A DNA stretch of 26,663 bases from positions 1 through 26,663 of the forward strand of contig CALDOC010000563.1 of NCBI GenBank assembly GCA_937914675.1, written 5' to 3'. The notes under the pieces are model-generated. The model was not told the origin of the DNA. It was given only the letters and a program-made list of their open reading frames with translations, and made no database searches. Made by a program: the position numbers and the translations under genes. The stretch comes from an uncultured Sulfurimonas sp. (lineage in GTDB: Bacteria; Campylobacterota; Campylobacteria; Campylobacterales; Sulfurimonadaceae). This document shows, in pieces, positions 7,696 to 14,513 of the stretch; position 1 is the first letter of the stretch; every line of letters begins with the position of its first letter.

Positions 7696-9057
7696 TTAAA
7701 ATAACTGGGTAGCCCAGTTCCAAAATTTACTAACACTACTCGCTTCATCACTTTTTTTCTCTTTAGAAACTTCCAAACTCACCATTTTTTCTTCCTGTTC
7801 ATCTACTGATATGGATGGCGCGACAGGAATGCCATAATGCTCTTTAAAATTTACGCTGTTGTTTGAGCTTCTATCTTCATTTGTGTGTCTTACCCTTTTG
7901 TTAACGTCTATTTCATAAGGAGTGTAAGGAGAACCAGAATAGATAACAAGGCCGATTGCGCTAGAAAATTCAGCCCCTTTAAGGCTTTCGAATAGTCCGC
8001 TCATTTTAACTGGCTTGGCTAAACGAACTGGCAAAGATCCAAACGTAGCTACAGCTAGCTCTCTAATGCCATCCATTTTGGAAAATCCACCGGTCAGTAT
8101 GACTCCAGCGCCAATTTGATCTTTTAAACCGCTTTTTTCTATGAATTGCGCAAGTATCATAAGAGTCTCTTCAACTCTTGCGAATATTACGTTGTTGACT
8201 ACTTCTAGAGAAACCTCATGCATGGTGGTAACGTCGCCAATGACGGGTAACTCAATAAGGTCGCTGCTTGGAGCCAATAGTGAACCATAGTGAAGTTTTA
8301 CGTTATCTGCGTCATGGAGAGGAGTGTGCAGAGCCATGGATAAATCACTTGTAACATGATTGGAACCTACGCCCAAGAAGTCATTATATCTAAGTGAATT
8401 ACCTGAGTAAATTGCGATATTGCAGGTATTGCCACCCATATCGATTATAGCCGCTCCCAACTCTTTTTCGTCAGAGTTTAGCGTCGCTATAGAAGACGCG
8501 TAACTTGTCAACACTACGTTTTCGACTTCTACACCAGCTGCGTTAACGGCTTTTTTTAGGTTATTCAGATTTGATTTTTGCGTAGTTATTATGTGGGTGT
8601 CAACTTCTAATCGTGAGGCGTTCATGCCAAGAGGGTCTTCTATGAAGTCCTGGTCGTCAACTTTAAAGTTATAAGGAAGAGCATGTAAAACTTCATATTC
8701 GTTTGGAATGTTTGCGTTATACAGGGATGTATGCATAACTCTTTCAATCTCTTTTAAACTTATTTCTTTTGACTGTATGTTAACGATGCCATTAGAATTT
8801 AAACTTTTCGTATAAGCGCCAGATATCGATACGATAGCCTTTTTAACGTCGCTTCCCGATACTCGTTTCGCGTCTTCGACCGCCGTTCTTATACTTCTTG
8901 CCGCAAGTTCTATGTTGGTTATGCTGCCTTTTCTCAGGCCTTGGGCTTTTGTTGTTCCCTCTCCAATGATTGATATGGAGTTGTCATCATCTATTTGAGC
9001 TATTATCGCACATATCTTCGTAGAGCCAATATCTATGGCTAAAACAGTTCTACTCAA
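7696..9057 (-). CDS. ftsA: Cell division protein FtsA
   Basis: FtsA is the actin-like ATPase that tethers FtsZ filaments to the inner membrane. The 453-residue protein shows the phosphate-1 motif AIDIGSTK near the N-terminus, the phosphate-2 motif IIDMGGNTCNIAIY, the adenosine motif ILTGGFSKM, and a C-terminal amphipathic helix SKFWNWATQLF that serves as the membrane anchor. An acidic and lysine-rich linker of about 50 residues precedes the anchor. The start is TTG, one base after the ppiD stop, with AAAGGAC upstream. This start probably keeps FtsA made at a lower level than FtsZ. Confidence 0.98.
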   Translation of the reverse strand: MSRTVLAIDIGSTKICAIIAQIDDDNSISIIGEGTTKAQGLRKGSITNIELAARSIRTAVEDAKRVSGSDVKKAIVSISGAYTKSLNSNGIVNIQSKEISLKEIERVMHTSLYNANIPNEYEVLHALPYNFKVDDQDFIEDPLGMNASRLEVDTHIITTQKSNLNNLKKAVNAAGVEVENVVLTSYASSIATLNSDEKELGAAIIDMGGNTCNIAIYSGNSLRYNDFLGVGSNHVTSDLSMALHTPLHDADNVKLHYGSLLAPSSDLIELPVIGDVTTMHEVSLEVVNNVIFARVEETLMILAQFIEKSGLKDQIGAGVILTGGFSKMDGIRELAVATFGSLPVRLAKPVKMSGLFESLKGAEFSSAIGLVIYSGSPYTPYEIDVNKRVRHTNEDRSSNNSVNFKEHYGIPVAPSISVDEQEEKMVSLEVSKEKKSDEASSVSKFWNWATQLF

Positions 9058-9058
9058 T

Positions 9059-10525
9059 TTATAGTCCTTTTACGAATATCTCGGTTTGATATTTATTTTG
9101 AAGTTCTTTGATGAGGGCTTCACTAAATATATTGTTTTTTAAATTAACAATATTTTCACTTTGGTTGTCATTTGTTTTATTAAGCATTTTTTGTTCCAAA
9201 ATATTGTACAGAACAATTTTTCCACTATTTAACGCAGTATAAGAGTTTTTCTTGTTGCTTAAGAATAATTTTTCCAAGAAATCTTTTGATTCTTCTTTAG
9301 TTAATTCATTAAATTTATCTATGCTAGAAGTTGTAATAAAATCCGTATCCTTTCCTTTGAAGGTTGAAACAGACGTATTAGCGAGTGCAAGTAGTTTTGA
9401 TTGCTTCGCGTCTTCTACGTACATTGGTAAAACTTGAGTTTTAGCTTCTTCGTAGCTTTTCGCCTTTGCTTCATTTATCTTTTTTAATTGAATGATAAAG
9501 TACTCGTTATCTACTAAAACAGGCTTCAAAAATGGTGAAGTAATGGAAAGTTGAGAAATGTTTTCTATAATTTGCGCATTATAAGGATTATCGGAAGCTG
9601 AAACAGTTTGGCTTTTAACGTTTGTTGTGGAATCCAACTTATTTTTTTTGTAAGCAATGTACGTCTTGAGAGCCGCATTTTTTGTCGCGTCCATATTTAG
9701 CTCTTGAATAATGGAATCTTTCGCGTTTTCAAGAAAAATTAATTTGCCTTGATCATCTTTGAAGTGGTTTTTATTATTTTCATAGTATTCGGCAATTTCA
9801 CTCTCTTTGTAAGTGTTTGAAATTTTATCTTGTTTGATAAAATCAATTTCATAGCTAACTTCGTTCATAAAGTCAAATTTCTTGCTTTCCCAAAAAGTTT
9901 TAACCAATGCTTCGGACATGTCGACTTTAACGTCATTTTTATTTAAAACTTTATAGTTAATTTTATCCGCAATGTTCATTATTTCGTTTAGGACATTCGA
10001 TTCAGAGTCGGTCGCTTTTACAGGAAGTAATTTTAAGGTTTTTTGTATAAGTAGATTTTTTTTCAAGTCAGTTTCATACTCTTTCATGGTAAGGTTGTTT
10101 CTTGATAGCGCTTGTTTGTATATCTCTTTGTTAAAAACGCCATTGTCGAAAAAGTATTCTTGAGTTTTTAATTCCGCAAGAAGCTCATCGTCACTTATTT
10201 GTAAGTCGTAAGAAGCTGCAAGATTGAGTAGGAGCGCTTGTTGAGTTAGCTGTTGTAGCGCTTGTTTTTGGAGGCCAAATTGTTTGGCTTTCTCTTCATC
10301 GAAATTCCCTTGGAACATTTCATTATATTTTGAGTATAAATTAGAATAGCTTTTTTGTAGTTCACCTTGTGATATTTCTATATCTCCAACCTTAGCAATC
10401 GCACCAGATTTGTCTCCGTAACTATATTGACCCCAGCCAACAAAACCAGCGCCTATGAAAGCTATAGTTGAAATCCAAATCGTAACTATTAAATATTTCT
10501 TGTGTCTTTGCATCCATGTAATCAT
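9059..10525 (-). CDS. ppiD: Membrane-anchored SurA/PpiD-type periplasmic folding factor
   Basis: This 488-residue protein has the PpiD layout: a short basic N-terminus (MITWMQRHKKY), one membrane anchor at about residues 13-33, a SurA-like chaperone domain that begins with AKVGDIEISQGEL and ends near residue 170, and a long lysine-rich C-terminal region. PpiD helps newly exported proteins fold at the outer face of the SecYEG translocon. I could not find the usual parvulin landmarks (an A-x-HIL strand or a GGDLG loop), so the isomerase domain looks degenerate or absent. It heads the ppiD-ftsA-ftsZ operon. The ATG is preceded by AAGG about 11 bases upstream. Confidence 0.88.
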   Translation of the reverse strand: MITWMQRHKKYLIVTIWISTIAFIGAGFVGWGQYSYGDKSGAIAKVGDIEISQGELQKSYSNLYSKYNEMFQGNFDEEKAKQFGLQKQALQQLTQQALLLNLAASYDLQISDDELLAELKTQEYFFDNGVFNKEIYKQALSRNNLTMKEYETDLKKNLLIQKTLKLLPVKATDSESNVLNEIMNIADKINYKVLNKNDVKVDMSEALVKTFWESKKFDFMNEVSYEIDFIKQDKISNTYKESEIAEYYENNKNHFKDDQGKLIFLENAKDSIIQELNMDATKNAALKTYIAYKKNKLDSTTNVKSQTVSASDNPYNAQIIENISQLSITSPFLKPVLVDNEYFIIQLKKINEAKAKSYEEAKTQVLPMYVEDAKQSKLLALANTSVSTFKGKDTDFITTSSIDKFNELTKEESKDFLEKLFLSNKKNSYTALNSGKIVLYNILEQKMLNKTNDNQSENIVNLKNNIFSEALIKELQNKYQTEIFVKGL

Positions 10526-10583
10526 CTATAAAAAACCTTATTTTGTGATATTTGCGCTATTTTAGGTAAATTCGTATTAAACC

Positions 10584-10612
10584 TTGATAAAGAAGAGTTA
10601 CAAAGGTATAAT
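10584..10612 (+). promoter_or_regulatory. Strong sigma-70-type promoter of bioA
   Basis: TTGATA at 10584-10589 and TATAAT at 10607-10612 are separated by 17 bases, a near-consensus promoter. The -10 box ends five bases before the bioA ATG at 10618, so transcription is expected to begin at or just next to the start codon. An AAAGG at 10603-10607 lies inside the promoter and would not be in the mRNA. Confidence 0.75.
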
Positions 10613-10617
10613 TTCTT

Positions 10618-11931
10618 ATGAAAAACGATATAAGCAATATAGAACTTAAAGACCGCGACTTAGACGTACTTTGGCATCCATGCACTCAGATGAAAGATCA
10701 TGAAACTTTACCACTGATTCCTATAAAAAAAGCGCATGGCGTTTATCTTGAAGATTTTGATGGAAATTCGTACATAGACGCCATTAGCAGTTGGTGGGTA
10801 AACATGTTTGGTCACACCAATAAATACATTAATGAAAAGATTAAAGAGCAGTTAGATACTTTAGAACATGTCATACTCGCGGGTTTTACTCATAAACAAG
10901 TTGTGATTTTATCCGAGCGTTTGGTAAAACTAACTCCAACGGGTTTGGATAAATGTTTTTATTCGGACAATGGCTCATCGGCCGTTGAAGTTGCGCTGAA
11001 AATGAGTTACCATTCGCATTTAAACGATGGCAAAAAAGATAAAACTATTTTTGTTTCACTGACTAACTCTTATCATGGTGAAACGATTGGAGCGTTGAGC
11101 GTTGGCGACGTTGAACTTTACAAGGAGACGTACTCGCCGCTTCTCTTGAAAACGATGCAAACGCCAGTTCCAAAAGACATGAGCGTAAAAGCGGCGCAAG
11201 ACGCGGCAATGGAGTTTGAAAATTTATGCAAAAGAGAATCGAAAAATATTAGCGCGATCATACTAGAACCACTTATTCAAGGCGCGGGAAACATGCATAT
11301 GTATCATGCTCAATTCTTAGTTTTAGTTCGTGAGATATGTAGTAGGTACGACGTGCATTTAATCGCGGATGAAGTTATGGTGGGTTTTGGTAGAACGGGT
11401 GAGTTGTTCGCTTGTGAAAAAGCCAAAATAACGCCAGATTTTTTAGTCTTGTCCAAAGGCTTGACAGGTGGGTACTTGCCACTATCGGTCGTGCTAACTT
11501 CAAATGAAATATACGCAAAATTTTATTGCGATTATAGTGAGCATAAAGCGTTTTTGCATTCTCACTCTTATACAGGCAACGCTTTGGCATGCGCCGCCGC
11601 AAACGCCACTCTTGATATATTTGAAAATGACGACGTTATAGAGAATAATAAAATATTGGCAGAGCATATGAATGAAAAATTGCAAAGTTTTTTAACGCTT
11701 GAAAATGTAAAATCAATTCGTCAAACGGGAATGGTGTGCGCCATTGATTTAAAAAACTATGATTCAAAATTAAGAATGGGGCTAAAAGTTTACCAATATG
11801 GTTTAAAAAATGGGGTTTTACTTAGACCATTGGGAAACGTGATCTATTTCATGCCTCCGTACGTTATCACAAAATTAGAAATTGATAAGATGATGAATAC
11901 GGCTTTTGACGCAATAAAGCTACTTGATTAG
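10618..11931 (+). CDS. bioA: Adenosylmethionine-8-amino-7-oxononanoate aminotransferase
   Basis: BioA is a class III PLP aminotransferase that converts KAPA to DAPA in biotin synthesis, using S-adenosylmethionine as amino donor. The 437-residue protein has the BioA-type N-terminal motif LWHPCTQM and ISSWWVN, the PLP phosphate region DNGSSAVEVALK, the aspartate motif LIADEVMVGFGRTG, and the PLP lysine K280 in LSKGLTGG, followed by HSHSYTGN. The ISSWWVN and HPCTQM motifs point to BioA over other class III aminotransferases. It is a single gene, read away from ppiD, with a strong promoter and a terminator hairpin overlapping its stop codon. No BirA operator is obvious. Confidence 0.95.
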   Translation: MKNDISNIELKDRDLDVLWHPCTQMKDHETLPLIPIKKAHGVYLEDFDGNSYIDAISSWWVNMFGHTNKYINEKIKEQLDTLEHVILAGFTHKQVVILSERLVKLTPTGLDKCFYSDNGSSAVEVALKMSYHSHLNDGKKDKTIFVSLTNSYHGETIGALSVGDVELYKETYSPLLLKTMQTPVPKDMSVKAAQDAAMEFENLCKRESKNISAIILEPLIQGAGNMHMYHAQFLVLVREICSRYDVHLIADEVMVGFGRTGELFACEKAKITPDFLVLSKGLTGGYLPLSVVLTSNEIYAKFYCDYSEHKAFLHSHSYTGNALACAAANATLDIFENDDVIENNKILAEHMNEKLQSFLTLENVKSIRQTGMVCAIDLKNYDSKLRMGLKVYQYGLKNGVLLRPLGNVIYFMPPYVITKLEIDKMMNTAFDAIKLLD

Positions 11932-11943
11932 AGTAGCTTTATT
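11913..11943. terminator. Bidirectional hairpin terminator between bioA and the cytochrome gene
   Basis: A 12-bp perfect stem (AATAAAGCTACT at 11913-11924, with its complement at 11932-11943) has a 7-base loop at 11925-11931. A T-rich run follows on the plus strand (TATTTATTTTTG), and the A-rich left arm continues the U-rich side on the minus strand. The bioA stop codon lies in the loop. It can end both convergent transcripts. Confidence 0.8.
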
Positions 11944-11967
11944 TATTTATTTTTGATTCTGTGGTAA

Positions 11968-12381
11968 TTATTTTGCGGCGCCACATTTCCCCGCGCCGCA
12001 TTTTTGCTTTTTGTTTTGTTGAGTTGATTTTATTTCGAACTTTTCAAACAGCCATAATGACACAACCTCAATTTCCTCTTGAGTCATAGATTCTCCTATT
12101 GGCGGCATTGTTCCAAAGTTCTGATAGGCTCTTGCTCCGCAGTATCCTTTGTCTCTCTTGGGATTTTGTATGTAATCTTTGACAAAAATCACAAACTTCT
12201 CTTTTGACTCAATCGCTTGTCGCAGACGTTGAGAAACTTTTGGCATAGGTGGGGCGAGCATTTCACCTTTTGACATTTCCATCTTATGACATGAGGCGCA
12301 ATGTTGATCGTAAACTTTTTCTCCGCTTAAGGCGAAAAGAGAACTCCCCACAAGAAGTAAGCCAAGTATTGTTTTTTTCAT
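11968..12381 (-). CDS. Periplasmic monohaem c-type cytochrome with a CGAGKCG tail
   Basis: A 137-residue exported class I cytochrome c. It has a signal peptide (MKKTILGLLLVGSSLFALS, cut near residue 19), one haem-binding CASCH at 28-32, and a likely axial methionine in FGTMPPIGESM, followed by the closing helix EEIEVVSLWLFEKF. Its role is electron transfer in the periplasm; the partner is unknown. The odd feature is the C-terminus, where KKQKCGAGKCGAAK adds two cysteines (128 and 133) in a Gly-Lys-Cys setting after the cytochrome fold ends, and there is another cysteine in KGYCGARAY. A strong AAGGAG ribosome binding site and a promoter lie upstream. It appears to be a single-gene unit. Confidence 0.9.
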   Translation of the reverse strand: MKKTILGLLLVGSSLFALSGEKVYDQHCASCHKMEMSKGEMLAPPMPKVSQRLRQAIESKEKFVIFVKDYIQNPKRDKGYCGARAYQNFGTMPPIGESMTQEEIEVVSLWLFEKFEIKSTQQNKKQKCGAGKCGAAK

Positions 12382-12398
12382 ATTTTCTCCTTTTTAGA

Positions 12399-12429
12399 AT
12401 TATATCACACAATTTTCACTCGTTTTCAA
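12399..12429 (-). promoter_or_regulatory. Promoter of the cytochrome gene
   Basis: Read on the minus strand, TATAAT lies at 12404-12399 and TTGAAA at 12429-12424, 19 bases apart. The spacing is a little long, but the -10 is perfect, and an AAAAGGAG ribosome binding site follows at 12394-12387, five bases before the ATG. Confidence 0.6.
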
Positions 12430-12653
12430 GATAAGCAAAGGCACGCTTTTTTAAGGTTTCCGCTCAAGTTAGGCTTTTTTGATAAAATTCAGAGGAGTGA
12501 AGAGGTGACAATAGAGATGTGTTTATGAAGTTTAGAGTGTTAAAATATGTTTAAGACCCTGTATTTCAGTTTATGAAGTTGAAAGTTAAGGTCTATGCGT
12601 TAAATTTAAATCGTTAGGGGATAATATCCTCCACTTAAAAGAGGATATTGAAA
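12430..12653. other. Non-coding gap with a 12-base direct repeat and a hairpin
   Basis: I see no gene here; the longest plus-strand frames are 9-14 codons. GTTTATGAAGTT occurs at 12521-12532 and again at 12569-12580. The hairpin at 12623-12649 (AATATCCTC and GAGGATATT, 9-base loop) lies just after the stop of the repeat-protein gene on the minus strand. It lacks a T-run, so it is a weak terminator or an mRNA-stabilising structure. GGATAATATCC at 12619-12629 is an overlapping palindrome that could pair in the alternative. Confidence 0.5.
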
Positions 12654-13313
12654 TTATGCAGTAATTTTTTTGTAAAGAGTATTGACTTTGTTAGCTGGAA
12701 TAGTCATAGGAGCGCAACCAATTTTTGTACAAACTGAACTTGCTTCACCAATATAACCAACAAAGTTAACTATTTTACTATTTGCTTTGTCATCAAAAAA
12801 CGCAGTAAAAATTTTCTTAGCTCTGTTGTTTCCAGATACTCTAGCGTCGCTTATAGCTGTTTCCGCGTCAGTGATGCTATCTTTAATTGAATCTACGCTT
12901 GATTTAGCCGCATCAGCAATTTTAGTTGTCGCTTTTGTAGCGTTGTCTTTAATTGAATCAATTCCAGACTTAGTCGCGTCAGCGATTTTAGTTGCAGTTT
13001 CTTCAACTGAAGTAACAGCTGATTTTGCAGCGTCTGAAACTGTATCAGTTACTTTAGTTGCAGTCTCTTTAACTGAAGTAACGGCTGATTTTGCAGCGTC
13101 TGAAACTGTATCAGTTACTTTAGCTGTGGTTTCTTTAACCGATTCTACGCTTGATTTAGCTGCGTCGGCTACTTTTGTACTTACTTTAGTTGCAGTTTCC
13201 GCAACTGAATTTTCTGAAGCCACTTCTTTAGCTTCTACTTTTTTTTCTACTTTTGGGGCTACCGCTTTTTTAGGAGTCGCTACTGTTTTAGTTTCTTGTG
13301 TTTCTGTTGACAT
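12654..13313 (-). CDS. Amphipathic-repeat (phasin/LEA/apolipoprotein-like) protein
   Basis: A 219-residue protein with no signal peptide or membrane segment. Residues 1-45 are rich in Lys, Glu, Ala and Val. Residues from about 45 to 165 are imperfect 22-residue repeats such as KVTDTVSDAAK-SAVTSVKETAT, each made of two 11-residue units with alternating small, charged and beta-branched residues. Such hendecads form amphipathic helices in phasins, group 3 LEA proteins and apolipoproteins. The last 55 residues (from RAKKIFTAFF) are different and not repetitive, with CTKIGC near the end, so the protein may have a small folded end domain. The ATG has AAGGA 7 bases upstream and a candidate TATAAT at 13380-13375. 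It could bind a granule or membrane surface or act under desiccation or osmotic stress; I cannot tell which. Confidence 0.85.
   Translation of the reverse strand: MSTETQETKTVATPKKAVAPKVEKKVEAKEVASENSVAETATKVSTKVADAAKSSVESVKETTAKVTDTVSDAAKSAVTSVKETATKVTDTVSDAAKSAVTSVEETATKIADATKSGIDSIKDNATKATTKIADAAKSSVDSIKDSITDAETAISDARVSGNNRAKKIFTAFFDDKANSKIVNFVGYIGEASSVCTKIGCAPMTIPANKVNTLYKKITA
12987..13118 (-). repeat. 66-bp tandem repeat inside the repeat-protein gene
   Basis: Two adjacent 66-base units, 12987-13052 and 13053-13118, differ at only three positions. A third, more diverged unit continues from 13119 to about 13184, and older copies lie on the other side to about 12845. The unit is a multiple of three, so changes in copy number keep the frame. 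Confidence 0.9.
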
Positions 13314-13568
13314 AATATATTCCTTGGTTTTATAAATATTTTTTAATTTAGCCCATTGATTTGAACTTGGTGGAATTATAATAGAAACTATATTAATCTT
13401 AGCTTATAAGTAAAATAATATTTTGTAATTTGATTTTTTTCTAAAATAATTTCATGTTATATACTATATAAATAAAGTGTAAACATTTGAATTTTATTGG
13501 AATTACTCAAAGCATATATAAAGAGACAATTAAGTACAATACAAGGATTTTATATAAAAAGGTATATC
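13314..13568. other. Divergent intergenic region between the repeat protein and pyrH
   Basis: A very AT-rich spacer with a candidate -10 TATAAT for the leftward gene at 13380-13375. For pyrH, TACAAT at 13535-13540 is a possible -10 and the long T-rich tract near 13430-13445 resembles the T-rich upstream tracts of Campylobacterota promoters. No gene or hairpin stands out. Confidence 0.35.
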
Positions 13569-14279
13569 ATGGCTAACAAACGTGTTTTGGTGAAGTTTTC
13601 AGGTGAAGCTCTTGCTGGAGAAGCAGGTCATGGAATTGACACAAAGATTTTAAAGTATATAGCAAATGAGATTAAATCGCTTGTTGAAGCTGGAATTGAA
13701 GTTGGTATCGTTATTGGTGGTGGAAATATTATTCGTGGCGTGACAGCTGCCGAAGATGGAATTATTAGACGCACTTCTGGCGATTATATGGGAATGCTCG
13801 CAACTGTAATAAATGGAATAGCCATGCAAGAGGCTTGTGAACATAAGGGCTTGGAAGTGCGTATGCAGACAGCTATTAAAATGGAACAGATCGCCGAGCC
13901 GTACATTAATCGTCGAGCGATTCGTCATTTGGAAAAAGGTCGCGTTGTAATATTTGCCGCGGGAACAGGCAATCCATTTTTCACGACGGATACAGCCGCT
14001 ACGTTAAGAGCGGTAGAAATTGGCGCTGAAGTGATCATAAAGGCGACAAAGGTTGATGGCGTTTATGATAAAGACCCAGCAAAATATGACGACGCTGTAA
14101 AAATACACGAGTTGTCTTATGACGAGGCGCTTCAAGATCATATTAAAGTTATGGATGACACGTCAATCGCGCTAGCAAAAGATAACAAGTTACCAATTAT
14201 AGTTTGTGATATGTCAATAAAAGGTAATCTTTTAGACATATTAAATGGCAATATGAACAATTGCTCAATAGTAAAATAA
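13569..14279 (+). CDS. pyrH: Uridylate (UMP) kinase
   Basis: PyrH phosphorylates UMP to UDP with ATP in pyrimidine nucleotide synthesis and forms a hexamer in the cytoplasm. The protein begins MANKRVLVKFSGEAL, with the amino-acid kinase motif VKFSGEAL and the loop VIGGGNIIRG. Later motifs are TGNPFFTTDTAA, KATKVDGVYDKDP and MDDTSIALAKD. The frame is open further upstream (to a TTG at 13497), but the ATG at 13569 gives the normal 236 residues and has AAAAAGG six bases upstream. It leads the pyrH-rpoZ-spoT-tyrS run and stops 8 bases before rpoZ. Confidence 0.97.
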   Translation: MANKRVLVKFSGEALAGEAGHGIDTKILKYIANEIKSLVEAGIEVGIVIGGGNIIRGVTAAEDGIIRRTSGDYMGMLATVINGIAMQEACEHKGLEVRMQTAIKMEQIAEPYINRRAIRHLEKGRVVIFAAGTGNPFFTTDTAATLRAVEIGAEVIIKATKVDGVYDKDPAKYDDAVKIHELSYDEALQDHIKVMDDTSIALAKDNKLPIIVCDMSIKGNLLDILNGNMNNCSIVK

Positions 14280-14287
14280 GGATATTA

Positions 14288-14509
14288 ATGAGAACTGAAG
14301 AATTAACGGCAAAAATTTTAAACGACAATCCAAGTTTAGATAATTATAAAATTGCGATTGCGGTAGCAAAAAGGTGTGACGAATTGGAAAATGGAGCGAC
14401 TAGTAAATTAAATATTGATCCAAATAAAATGAAGTCAGCTGATATAGCGTTAATGGAAATAGCCCAAGGTCTTATAGTTATCAAAGGCTTTGTAGACATA
14501 GAGAAGTAA
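14288..14509 (+). CDS. rpoZ: RNA polymerase omega subunit
   Basis: The omega subunit helps assemble RNA polymerase and stabilises the beta-prime subunit. The 73-residue protein beginning MRTEELTAKIL has the family core YKIAIAVAKRCDELENGA and ends with ADIALMEIAQGLI. The frame is open nine codons further upstream (ATG at 14261), but that start overlaps pyrH, while the ATG at 14288 has AAGGAT just before it and gives the normal length. It lies four bases before spoT, and omega is a known ppGpp-binding partner in other bacteria. Confidence 0.92.
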   Translation: MRTEELTAKILNDNPSLDNYKIAIAVAKRCDELENGATSKLNIDPNKMKSADIALMEIAQGLIVIKGFVDIEK

Positions 14510-14513
14510 TCCA

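Noticed and set aside
12521..12580. Pair of 12-base direct repeats as an attachment site or mobile element footprint
   Set aside because: They are short, AT-rich and not linked to an integrase, a tRNA or inverted ends; chance is a sufficient explanation.
12787..13335. Long open frame on the plus strand opposite the repeat protein
   Set aside because: It is the complement of the low-complexity repeats and has no ribosome binding site; the minus-strand frame has a good start and a coherent repeat structure.
13497..13568. Upstream extension of pyrH from a TTG at 13497
   Set aside because: The usual N-terminus of the family starts at the ATG at 13569, which has a good ribosome binding site and gives the normal length.
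14261..14287. Upstream ATG for rpoZ
   Set aside because: It overlaps the end of pyrH and adds residues that the short omega family lacks; ATG at 14288 has AAGGAT just upstream.
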